Part shown: in pieces, positions 1-5,337 of the stretch
Layout of the letters: each line of letters starts with the position of its first letter
How positions within the stretch are numbered: the stretch's first letter is position 1
From: Desulfobacterales bacterium
GTDB taxonomy: Bacteria > Desulfobacterota > Desulfobacteria > Desulfobacterales > Desulfosalsimonadaceae
Assembly: GCA_007135795.1 (NCBI GenBank)
Contig: SLIE01000371.1
Span: 1-7,517, forward strand
DNA: 7,517 nt
Direction: 5' to 3'
Position numbers and translations under genes: made by a program
The notes under the pieces: generated by a model
Seen by the model: the letters and a program-made list of their open reading frames with translations, nothing else
What the model was told of the DNA's origin: nothing
The model's database searches: none

Positions 1-281
1 ATGATCCCCAGTCGACGTCGCAGCATCGGCACCTGGTTGCGCCTGATCCGGGTCAGGTTCATCCCGTCGACAATGGCATAACCGCCACTCATATGCTCTC
101 CCAGGTACAACAGTTTCATCAATGTTGATTTTCCGGCGCCGGAGGGACCACTGATAAAAAAAAACTCATTGCGACATATATCAAATGTGATATCGATCAG
201 TGCTTCGGTTTCCCCGAAATATTTGCTGACCTCGTAGAGGCGTATGATTGTCTTATCGGGATCAAACAGCATTTTCTTCAT
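1..281 (-). CDS. ftsE: Cell-division ABC transporter ATP-binding protein FtsE (partial, N-terminal 93 residues)
   Basis: FtsE is the cytoplasmic ATPase that pairs with membrane protein FtsX and controls peptidoglycan hydrolases at the division septum. The gene begins with ATG at 281 and runs off the left edge, so Walker B, the ABC signature and the C-terminus are not visible. Residues 45-53 are a Walker A loop, GPSGAGKST. Residues 72-93 (DGMNLTRIRRNQVPMLRRR then LGI) match the FtsE wording after Walker A, where E. coli has 'DITRLKNREVPFLRRQIG', and this separates FtsE from generic ABC ATPases. The N-terminus is about ten residues longer than in E. coli. A second in-frame ATG lies at 272, but a GGAG about 10 nt upstream favours 281. 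A run of nine T on the coding strand (156-164) encodes three Phe just before Walker A; it is in frame and no break is seen. ftsX would be expected just beyond the left edge. Confidence 0.88.
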   Translation of the reverse strand, partial: MKKMLFDPDKTIIRLYEVSKYFGETEALIDITFDICRNEFFFISGPSGAGKSTLMKLLYLGEHMSGGYAIVDGMNLTRIRRNQVPMLRRRLGI

Positions 282-351
282 GAAAATCAACTCCGGGCCG
301 GTTTATATTGACGCTACGCGATGCACCTGATATCTGCTAAAAAGAATCGTG

Positions 352-375
352 CGGGGAGTGCCGTCTCCGGTTTTT
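352..375 (+). terminator. Possible intrinsic terminator between ftsE and pyrE
   Basis: CGGGGA (352-357) pairs with TCTCCG (364-369), a 6-bp stem with one G-U pair and a 6-nt loop. One G and then five T (371-375) follow on the plus strand. The geometry is that of a short rho-independent terminator or attenuator. No plus-strand gene lies upstream in the window, so any terminated transcript would be short, antisense to ftsE, or a long pyrE leader. Confidence 0.35.
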
Positions 376-383
376 CTCGCGCG

Positions 384-430
384 CCCCCACTGGCGCTGAA
401 AGAAAACGGCTTCTTCCTCTTCAGTGGGGG
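384..430. repeat. 9-bp perfect inverted repeat (hairpin) in the ftsE-pyrE divergent region
   Basis: CCCCCACTG (384-392) and CAGTGGGGG (422-430) are perfect inverted copies. Inside them AAGAA (400-404) can pair with TTCTT (411-415), giving a 47-nt two-part hairpin. On the plus strand TTATTTT follows, an interrupted T tract. On the minus strand it would lie at the very 5' end of the ftsE transcript predicted from the promoter at 433-462. Its role could be terminator, 5' mRNA stabiliser or operator; the sequence does not decide. Confidence 0.5.
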
Positions 431-432
431 TT

Positions 433-462
433 ATTTTACTCAAATCTTTACTATAAAATCAA
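433..462 (-). promoter_or_regulatory. Candidate sigma-70 promoter for ftsE
   Basis: On the minus strand a -35-like TTGATT (462-457) and a -10-like TAAAAT (438-433) are separated by 18 nt. Transcription would start near 426 and leave a leader of about 145 nt before ftsE. The site overlaps the candidate pyrE promoter on the other strand. It was found by eye, with 4/6 and 5/6 matches to consensus. Confidence 0.35.
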
Positions 463-476
463 CAATTTCTTATACT
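447..476 (+). promoter_or_regulatory. Candidate sigma-70 promoter for pyrE
   Basis: TTTACT (447-452) and TATACT (471-476) are separated by 18 nt. This gives a start near 483 and a leader of about 36 nt before the pyrE ATG at 519. If this is the main promoter, the region 321-480 is not in the pyrE mRNA, which supports the shorter PyrE start. It overlaps the candidate ftsE promoter on the other strand. Confidence 0.45.
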
Positions 477-518
477 GTCGCAGAGATCCCTGCAAAAGCA
501 CCCGAAAAGGCATACAAC

Positions 519-1091
519 ATGGAAAAGATGAAAAGCGAATTGATCCACCTGTTATGCGAAAAATCATTCAAATACAGTGAGGAACCGGTTTTCAAACTGG
601 TATCCGGAACCATGAGCCGATTTTATGTCAACTGCAAACCTGTCACCCTGAGTCCCCGGGGCATATATCTTGTCGGCCACCTGATTTTCGAGGCCATTAA
701 AGACGAACGCATCGACGCTGTCGGTGGCTTGACTTTCGGTGCCGACCCCATGGCGGTGGCAACCTCTTTTGTCTCTGAAATCAAATCAAGGCCGATGAAA
801 GCCTTTTCAATCCGCAAGGTGCAGAAGGATCATGGAATCGTCAAGTGGATAGAAGGCGATCTTGCAAAGGGGGAGCGGGTGTCGATTATTGAAGACGTCG
901 TAACAACCGGAGGGTCCACCATCAAGGCGATAGAACGGGCGCGCTCGGAAGGGCTTGAAATCCAATCCGTCGTTACACTCGTTGATCGCCAGGAAGGCGG
1001 CATGGAGAAGATTCGGAAGTATGTGGAAAAAGTCACGGCCCTCATCACCCGTGATGAATTGCTGGAATGCTATAAGGGTATTGTAAAATAA
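519..1091 (+). CDS. pyrE: Orotate phosphoribosyltransferase PyrE
   Basis: PyrE converts orotate and PRPP to orotidine 5'-monophosphate plus pyrophosphate, the fifth step of de novo pyrimidine synthesis, in the cytoplasm. The 190-residue product has the type I phosphoribosyltransferase PRPP-binding motif at residues 121-134 ([14 protein letters not shown], with the paired acidic E126-D127). It also has the mobile catalytic loop RKVQKDHG at 99-106, equivalent to RKEAKDHG in enteric enzymes. The reading frame is open back to an ATG at 321, but those 66 extra codons are not PyrE-like and lack a ribosome binding site. ATG 519 has AAGG 8 nt upstream and gives normal family length, so it is chosen; ATG 528 is a weaker alternative. 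The gene is divergent from ftsE and convergent with queD. No pyr genes flank it here. Confidence 0.93.
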   Translation: MEKMKSELIHLLCEKSFKYSEEPVFKLVSGTMSRFYVNCKPVTLSPRGIYLVGHLIFEAIKDERIDAVGGLTFGADPMAVATSFVSEIKSRPMKAFSIRKVQKDHGIVKWIEGDLAKGERVSIIEDVVTTGGSTIKAIERARSEGLEIQSVVTLVDRQEGGMEKIRKYVEKVTALITRDELLECYKGIVK

Positions 1092-1277
1092 GACAATGAA
1101 GTATTGCCAAGCCCGTGTATGGATCGTTCAGGACACCCATTAAAATACGGAACTCAGGAAACAGAACCGTGCAGATGTTGATGTGAAATATCGCGAGAAC
1201 GATCTGGAACCGAAAAACAGACAGAATTTACACCAATAAACGAAAAACCTTCTGCCCCCCTTAAGATTTCCGCGTCT

Positions 1278-1312
1278 GACAAGCCTGGAAAAAAATTTCA
1301 TACAGGCTTGTC
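1278..1312. repeat. Perfect 10-bp inverted repeat between convergent pyrE and queD
   Basis: GACAAGCCTG (1278-1287) and CAGGCTTGTC (1303-1312) form a perfect 10-bp stem with a 15-nt A/T-rich loop, and GAAA/TTTC inside the loop could extend the pairing. It lies 22 nt past the queD stop and 186 nt past the pyrE stop, where a shared terminator would be expected. Neither side has a terminal T run, so it is not a classic intrinsic terminator. The remaining 1092-1277 shows no supported gene. Confidence 0.55.
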
Positions 1313-1334
1313 TGTACGTAATGACTGCATTCGG

Positions 1335-1703
1335 TTATGGCACATATGTAGCGCAGGCATCATCGGATTCCCACACGGCTACCCGGGAAACACGATATCC
1401 TGCATTTTCACCGATGCTCTTTTTAAATTCATCGGCAATATATTTTGCGATCTGTTCGGATGACGGGTTTGCATTTTGAAATGCCGGTAATTCATTTAAA
1501 AATTTATGATCCAGCGTATCGATAATTTCATTGAGATGCGTCTTGACGATCCCGAAATCGACCACAACCCCTGATGTCAATTCTTCCCCTGCAACGTAAA
1601 GCTCAACTTTCCAGTTGTGTCCGTGAAGGTTTTCGCATTTTTCCGTTACCATCTTCAATTGATGTGCCGCGGCAAAACGGGTCTGTACCCTGAGTTCGTA
1701 CAT
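1335..1703 (-). CDS. queD: 6-carboxy-5,6,7,8-tetrahydropterin synthase QueD (PTPS family)
   Basis: QueD converts 7,8-dihydroneopterin triphosphate to 6-carboxytetrahydropterin, an early step towards preQ0 and queuosine in tRNA. The 122-residue product is a typical compact QueD. It has zinc-ligand histidines H14 (FAAAHQL) and H27/H29 (LHGHNW), the catalytic cysteine C23 (CENLHGHN), the D65-H66 pair (LDHKFLNEL) and the substrate-binding glutamate E112 (VWESDD). Its start has AAGGA about 7 nt upstream. It lies 15 nt after the dnaJ stop and is probably co-transcribed with dnaJ. The other queuosine genes (queC, queE, queF) are not in the window. A mammalian-type 6-pyruvoyl-tetrahydropterin synthase role is the alternative, but the length and CxxxHGHNW spacing favour QueD. 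Confidence 0.93.
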   Translation of the reverse strand: MYELRVQTRFAAAHQLKMVTEKCENLHGHNWKVELYVAGEELTSGVVVDFGIVKTHLNEIIDTLDHKFLNELPAFQNANPSSEQIAKYIADEFKKSIGENAGYRVSRVAVWESDDACATYVP

Positions 1704-1718
1704 TGAATTTCCTTTTAA

Positions 1719-2846
1719 TTACTTTGCGGCTTTCCTGGAACCAACCTTGAAAATCCGTTTGATCTTGGATGTGAATTTTTCAGACTCGAGTTGAGAAAAT
1801 TCTCTCAACAATTCTTCCTGACGTTTACTCAGATGTTTGGGGGTTTTTAATACCAGCTCCACGATCTGATCCCCGGGAAGGCCGTTTCCAAGAGACACGA
1901 TCCCCTTGTCCGGAATCCGGACGGTATCTCCGGGTTGTGCCCCCGGCTCTATGGTAATGGTTTCCTCTCCTTTAAGGGTAGGTACCGTTACCTCGTCACC
2001 CAGTGCTGCCTGGATAAATGACAATTCGATTTTGCAAACAACATCCGTGTTTCTGCGCTCGAAAAAATCATGTGGTTTAACATGCAGAAAAACGTAGAGA
2101 TCGCCTGGAGGACCACCGCCTGCGCCAGGTTCTCCTTCACCGGTCAGGCGCAATTTCTGCCCGTTATCGACCCCTGCGGGAATTTTAATATCCACTTTTT
2201 TCCGGGTGACCACCTGCTGCCGGCCACGACACTGGGGACAGACTTCCTTGATGACCCGCCCCTGACCACCACACCGGGAACATGCGCTTTTCACGGAAAA
2301 AAAGCCCTGGGTTCTGACATGCTGACCCGTACCGTTGCAAAGGCTGCAAATTTCGGGCTCGGTACCCGGTTTGGCACCGGTTCCCTTGCAGGTTCCACAG
2401 GTCTCCAGCTTTTCCAGCTCGATTTCCGTTTCCTTGCCAAATGCGGCGTCCATAAACTCTATGGTCATGTCGTAGCGAAGATCCGCTCCCCTGCGCGCAC
2501 GGCTTCGGCCTCCCTGGCGGCTGTTCCGGAACCCGAAAAAATCCTCGAAGATATCACCGAAACTTGAAAAAATATCATCGAAATCACGAAACCCGCCGGA
2601 ATGACCATTGCGCATCCCTTCCACGCCGCGATGGCCCAACTGGTCATAGACTTGTCTTTTTTCAGGGTTGGATAAAACTTCGTAAGCTTCTGAAGCTTCC
2701 TTGAACTTGTCTTCCGCTTCCTTATCCCCGGGGTTCCTGTCCGGATGATATTTCAGGGCAACTTTTCTGTATTGTGCCTTTAACTGGGCGGCATCCGCAC
2801 CCCGATCAACACCAAGAATTTCGTAATAATCTCTTTTTTCAGTCAT
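1719..2846 (-). CDS. dnaJ: Class I J-domain co-chaperone DnaJ
   Basis: DnaJ (Hsp40) delivers unfolded protein to DnaK and stimulates its ATPase in the cytoplasm. The 375-residue protein has the full class I order. The J domain is at about 5-70, with HPD at 34-36. A Gly/Phe region at about 77-115 contains DIF-type repeats (DIFSSFGDIFEDFFG). Four zinc-binding repeats follow with cysteine pairs 150/153, 167/170, 189/192 and 203/206. The C-terminal substrate-binding domains run from about 215 to 345. The fourth repeat reads CPQCRGRQ, so its last Gly is Gln; all eight cysteines are kept. Length is normal. The start lacks a strong Shine-Dalgarno (only AAG just upstream), but the J domain begins at once, so ATG 2846 is safe. 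dnaK and grpE are not adjacent; queD follows in the same operon. A heat-shock-type promoter candidate lies upstream. Confidence 0.97.
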   Translation of the reverse strand: MTEKRDYYEILGVDRGADAAQLKAQYRKVALKYHPDRNPGDKEAEDKFKEASEAYEVLSNPEKRQVYDQLGHRGVEGMRNGHSGGFRDFDDIFSSFGDIFEDFFGFRNSRQGGRSRARRGADLRYDMTIEFMDAAFGKETEIELEKLETCGTCKGTGAKPGTEPEICSLCNGTGQHVRTQGFFSVKSACSRCGGQGRVIKEVCPQCRGRQQVVTRKKVDIKIPAGVDNGQKLRLTGEGEPGAGGGPPGDLYVFLHVKPHDFFERRNTDVVCKIELSFIQAALGDEVTVPTLKGEETITIEPGAQPGDTVRIPDKGIVSLGNGLPGDQIVELVLKTPKHLSKRQEELLREFSQLESEKFTSKIKRIFKVGSRKAAK

Positions 2847-2970
2847 ATCTTAATTGCTGCCAAGTCCAAATTGTTTGATTTTATTAAATACCGTAAAAAC
2901 CGCAGCCGCTGTTTTCGCTAAAATTCAATCCAGGCATGCCGGATAAAATTTATCTTTTACAACCGGATTC

Positions 2971-2997
2971 TTATGTTGTTTAGGCTCCATTTTCAAG
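2971..2997 (-). promoter_or_regulatory. Candidate sigma-32 (heat-shock) promoter for dnaJ-queD
   Basis: On the minus strand CTTGAAA (2997-2991) is an exact match to the sigma-32 -35 core. It is followed after 12 nt by CAACATAA (2978-2971), a partial match to CCCCATNT. It lies about 125 nt upstream of the dnaJ ATG. The spacing is one short of the usual 13 and the -10 match is imperfect, so this is only suggestive. No CIRCE-type (HrcA) repeat was seen in 2847-3112. Confidence 0.3.
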
Positions 2998-3028
2998 CGG
3001 CCTGCCGAAGGGTATTGAATGAAATGCT

Positions 3029-3057
3029 TTCAGAACCCGGCGGCATTATGCTATTAT
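3029..3057 (+). promoter_or_regulatory. Candidate sigma-70 promoter for ubiE/menG
   Basis: TTCAGA (3029-3034) and TATTAT (3052-3057) are separated by 17 nt and lie within a very A/T-rich stretch about 55 nt before the ubiE start. The rest of 2847-3112 holds the dnaJ promoter candidate and a small perfect palindrome, GATAAA-A-TTTATC (2942-2954), of unknown role. Confidence 0.4.
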
Positions 3058-3112
3058 ATATCGAATTGGGCAAGCAGAATTCAATCAACTTACGATAATG
3101 CATATTAAATAA

Positions 3113-3823
3113 ATGTCAACGATCAAAATGAAACCTGAATCCATCAGTTCCATGTTCGATGCCATTGCGCCGAACTACGATTTTCTGAACCGGCTTTTAA
3201 GCCTCCGGCGAGACGTGTACTGGCGGCGCGAAATGATACAAGCACTCGATCTTCCAAAGAAAGCCATGGTGCTCGATGTGGCTTGCGGGACCGGGGATGT
3301 CATGATCGAGATACTGCGTCAGAAACCGGATGCCGTTGCATACGGCATTGATTTTTCCAAAAAGATGCTCCATGTGGCCGGGGAAAAGACCCGCCAGTCC
3401 GAATATTTTTCCCAAACCGGCCTCCTTGCGGGAGATGCACTGCATCTTCCCTTTCCATCGAACCAGATGGATGCTGTCACAATTGCCTTTGGCATACGCA
3501 ATGTCGCGGATCGAAAAAAAGCGATTGAAAACTTCCTGCACGTGCTGAAACCCGGCGGGAAACTGGCCGTGCTGGAGCTCAACACCCCTTCCCGGGGGAT
3601 GCTCCGGGCGCTTTACCTCATGTATTTTCAAAAAATACTACCGGGAATCGGCGGATTTTTTTCCAAAAACCCGGATGCATACCAGTATCTGCCCGATTCG
3701 GTCCTGAACTTCCCCGCGCCAAGCGGCTTTGCCGCATTAATGCAACGTGCGGGATTCAGCGAGATTACCTGGAAACCCCTGACATTTGGAATCTGCACGC
3801 TCTTCACCGGCCAAAAGGAATAA
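3113..3823 (+). CDS. ubiE: Demethylmenaquinone/ubiquinone C-methyltransferase (UbiE/MenG family)
   Basis: This SAM-dependent enzyme C-methylates the quinone ring late in menaquinone (MenG) or ubiquinone (UbiE) synthesis and acts at the membrane face. The 236-residue protein opens with the family block MFDAIAPNYDFLNRLLSL (14-31). It then has the SAM motif VLDVACGTGD (53-62), the acidic post-motif GIDFSKKML (78-86), GDALHLPFP (107-115) and FGIRNVADRKKAIENFLHVL (126-145). LKPGG is at 145-149, LELNTPS at 154-160 and YQYLPDSVLNFP at 190-201. These last blocks separate UbiE/MenG from generic methyltransferases. In an anaerobe the substrate is more likely demethylmenaquinone, which is an inference. 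The ATG has no clear Shine-Dalgarno, and a four-codon in-frame mini-ORF (3098-3112) ends directly against it. A DUF481 gene follows 66 nt later on the same strand with no terminator between. Confidence 0.93.
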   Translation: MSTIKMKPESISSMFDAIAPNYDFLNRLLSLRRDVYWRREMIQALDLPKKAMVLDVACGTGDVMIEILRQKPDAVAYGIDFSKKMLHVAGEKTRQSEYFSQTGLLAGDALHLPFPSNQMDAVTIAFGIRNVADRKKAIENFLHVLKPGGKLAVLELNTPSRGMLRALYLMYFQKILPGIGGFFSKNPDAYQYLPDSVLNFPAPSGFAALMQRAGFSEITWKPLTFGICTLFTGQKE

Positions 3824-3889
3824 ATCCACCTGGATGGCAAACGGTGAAAATTCCCCTGAAGAACCAAAGACCGATGAAAGGAATCCATT

Positions 3890-4627
3890 ATGAACCCGTT
3901 ATCAACTTCGATCACCGGGGCTTGCGCAATATTGGTGCTGTTACTTTCGGGTTTTGTTGTTCCCTCCGAATCCCAGGCTCTACCCTGGCAGGGAAATGTC
4001 GAACTGGGCTACATGATGAGTACCGGCAATACCGAATCCCGGACACTGAATGCCAGATTGGAAGGAGCCCGTGAGACACCGCAATGGCTTCACCGGCTTC
4101 AATATGAAACCAAATACAGCCATGAAACCGATGAAGGCACAACAGCCCAGCGGTTTCTTGTATCCGGCCGGACAAATTACAGACTCGATGAGCGAAACGC
4201 CATCTACGGACTTGCCCTTTATGAAAACGACCGCTTCTCCGGTTACAATTACCAGGTAACACTCAGCACCGGTTACAACCGGCGGATCATCGATACGGAC
4301 CGAACGGAATGGTCCGCTGAAATAGGCCCGGGTTTCAGGTACAGCAACTTCAGGGAAGAAGGGCGCTCAAGCGAAGAAGAGCCCATATTGCATATGGGGA
4401 CGCTTTTTCTGCACCGGTTTACCCCAACCATAGCATTCGAGGAAGAACTGACCGTCGATTCAGGGGATGAATTCACGATCATTCGGTCTCTCAGTTCCTT
4501 CAGGGTAACACTCACCGACAACCTTTCCCTGAGACTTTCATTCATGATCCGGCATTTAACGGATGTCCCGGAAGATACGGAAAATACCGATACGGAAACC
4601 TTCCTGTCACTGGCGTACGGTTTTTGA
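3890..4627 (+). CDS. DUF481 family outer-membrane beta-barrel protein
   Basis: This is a predicted outer-membrane protein of the DUF481 family (YdiY-like, sometimes called salt-induced outer membrane protein); the molecular function of the family is unclear. The 245-residue precursor has a signal peptide: a hydrophobic core around residues 10-24 and an Ala-type cleavage site after SQA (28-30), with no lipobox. The mature part begins with alternating strands and the family hallmark GNTESRTLNARLEG (46-59). The second family block is YENDRFSGYNYQVTLSTGYN (111-130). The C-terminus ends TFLSLAYGF, with the terminal Phe typical of outer-membrane insertion signals. The start is set by AAAGGA (3877-3882) 7 nt upstream. 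It probably shares transcription with ubiE. Its stop faces the stop of the minus-strand small Cys-rich gene with 4 nt between, leaving no room for a separate terminator. Confidence 0.9.
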   Translation: MNPLSTSITGACAILVLLLSGFVVPSESQALPWQGNVELGYMMSTGNTESRTLNARLEGARETPQWLHRLQYETKYSHETDEGTTAQRFLVSGRTNYRLDERNAIYGLALYENDRFSGYNYQVTLSTGYNRRIIDTDRTEWSAEIGPGFRYSNFREEGRSSEEEPILHMGTLFLHRFTPTIAFEEELTVDSGDEFTIIRSLSSFRVTLTDNLSLRLSFMIRHLTDVPEDTENTDTETFLSLAYGF

Positions 4628-4631
4628 AAAA

Positions 4632-4898
4632 TCATGCACAGGTGTAGCCGTAAAAATGGTGATAACAGAAACCCTCCGGGTCTGACCATCTCATTTCCGT
4701 ATCCGCCAGGCACTGACCGATCATTTGCCTGGATCTTTCCGGGTAATCAGGCCTTTGTTCTTCCGCCGCCTTACATGCCATGCAGATGGCACTGTGATCA
4801 TACACCGATAGAATGCGCTTTTCACTCGGGCGCAGCTTTGCGTGACAGCGTGGGCATGAAACCGCACATTTCAGAGCTTCTTCCCATTTATTAGCCAT
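4632..4898 (-). CDS. Small eight-cysteine protein, probable zinc-binding, function unknown
   Basis: I do not recognise a named family, but the wording resembles small conserved hypothetical proteins of sulfate-reducing deltaproteobacteria. The 88-residue product has CxxC pairs at C15/C18 (CPRCH) and C39/C42 (CMACK), which could form one zinc-ribbon site. Further cysteines are at 11, 63, 78 and 87, with histidines at 19, 35, 80 and 81, the latter in an aromatic FCYHHFYGYTC tail. There is no signal peptide or membrane segment, so it is probably cytoplasmic. Reality is supported by an excellent Shine-Dalgarno AAAGGAG (4911-4905) 6 nt before ATG 4898. The plus-strand ORF over the same bases has no such site. 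Its own promoter candidate is at 4991-5018. Roles such as a DksA-like regulator or a metal/redox protein are possible but unproven. Confidence 0.75.
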   Translation of the reverse strand: MANKWEEALKCAVSCPRCHAKLRPSEKRILSVYDHSAICMACKAAEEQRPDYPERSRQMIGQCLADTEMRWSDPEGFCYHHFYGYTCA

Positions 4899-4990
4899 TA
4901 TTTTCTCCTTTAATTCCGCGTAAATAAAAGTGCCGGTGTTTCACCTGCGATACATCCACACACGCAGTAACGATTTACCACACTGAACTA

Positions 4991-5018
4991 AATATAAATG
5001 GCGTCGGGCCGATAACAA
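4991..5018 (-). promoter_or_regulatory. Candidate sigma-70 promoter for the small Cys-rich gene
   Basis: On the minus strand TTGTTA (5018-5013) and TATATT (4996-4991) are separated by 16 nt. Transcription would start near 4984, leaving a leader of about 85 nt that contains a small GGTG-AAA-CACC hairpin. Confidence 0.35.
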
Positions 5019-5151
5019 GAATTTTCTAAACGATCAAATCATACGAAAAATCTTCAACATTTCAATTTCAGCCCATAAACTGTTTCAACGACATGTGCGA
5101 CTTTAAAACTCTTTCCTGCAAAAGCGGATTAAAAAAGGAGGTTTTTCCCGT

Positions 5152-5181
5152 TTGACATGCATGCGAACCCGTACCTATTTT
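5152..5181 (+). promoter_or_regulatory. Candidate sigma-70 promoter for the leader ORF and oxidoreductase
   Basis: A perfect -35 TTGACA (5152-5157) is followed after 18 nt by TATTTT (5176-5181). The start would be near 5188, about 60 nt before the leader ORF and 150 nt before the oxidoreductase ATG. If active, it makes the far upstream ATG at 5157 untranslatable and supports the shorter oxidoreductase start. Confidence 0.45.
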
Positions 5182-5250
5182 TTAACAATCTGAAGTTTTC
5201 AAAGTTGCAGATACAGATCCCCTTAACATCGCATCTCAAAGGACACCACT

Positions 5251-5337
5251 ATGATGGATTTTTCCATGGGCAGGAAGCAGGGAACAGATCTCCGACATCT
5301 GGCAGGTCTCATGGACAGCCTGTGGAAATGCCTCTGA
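5251..5337 (+). CDS. Possible 28-residue leader peptide, translationally coupled to the oxidoreductase
   Basis: This ORF begins with two consecutive ATG codons. AAAGGA (5238-5243) ends 7 nt before the first, the best ribosome binding site in this part of the window. It encodes 28 residues starting MMDFSMGRKQGTDL and ending LWKCL, with no signal peptide or membrane segment. Its TGA (5335-5337) overlaps the oxidoreductase ATG (5337-5339) as TGATG, the classic layout for translational coupling by ribosome re-initiation. The oxidoreductase itself has only a weak, distant Shine-Dalgarno. I recognise no family for the peptide. It could be a regulatory leader, a real small protein, or chance. An N-terminal exon-like part of the oxidoreductase lost by frameshift is unlikely, because the enzyme's normal N-terminus begins at 5337. 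Confidence 0.45.
   Translation: MMDFSMGRKQGTDLRHLAGLMDSLWKCL

Larger units (their letters stand above)
4899..5250. other. Non-coding region between the small Cys-rich gene and the leader ORF
   Basis: This 352-nt A/T-rich stretch divides a minus-strand from a plus-strand gene. It contains the promoter candidates at 4991-5018 (minus) and 5152-5181 (plus). It also holds a GGAGG run (5137-5141) that looks like a Shine-Dalgarno but has no convincing start at normal distance, and a CATGCATG palindrome (5156-5163). No tRNA-like fold, riboswitch or larger gene was recognised. Confidence 0.5.

Noticed and set aside
1096..1181. Tiny plus-strand ORFs (15 and 20 codons) just after pyrE
   Set aside because: No ribosome binding sites, and such lengths are expected by chance.
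2070..2567. 165-codon plus-strand ORF inside dnaJ
   Set aside because: Antisense shadow of the unmistakable DnaJ zinc-finger and G/F coding region; no family resemblance.
2847..3112. CIRCE/HrcA operator upstream of dnaJ
   Set aside because: I looked for the TTAGCACTC-N9-GAGTGCTAA pattern on both strands and did not find it.
3197..3631. 144-codon minus-strand ORF inside ubiE
   Set aside because: Antisense shadow of the methyltransferase; the plus frame carries all the UbiE/MenG motifs.
4273..4713. 146-codon minus-strand ORF overlapping the DUF481 gene
   Set aside because: Shadow of a well-recognised outer-membrane protein frame; no recognisable domain or start signal.
4634..4894. 86-codon plus-strand ORF opposite the small Cys-rich gene
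   Set aside because: No Shine-Dalgarno, whereas the minus strand has AAAGGAG at ideal spacing and a coherent pattern of CxxC motifs.
5157..5336. N-terminal 60-residue extension of the oxidoreductase from ATG 5157
   Set aside because: No family similarity, GGAGG is 15 nt away (too far), the ATG falls within a likely promoter, and the family's N-terminal FAD fold begins at 5337.
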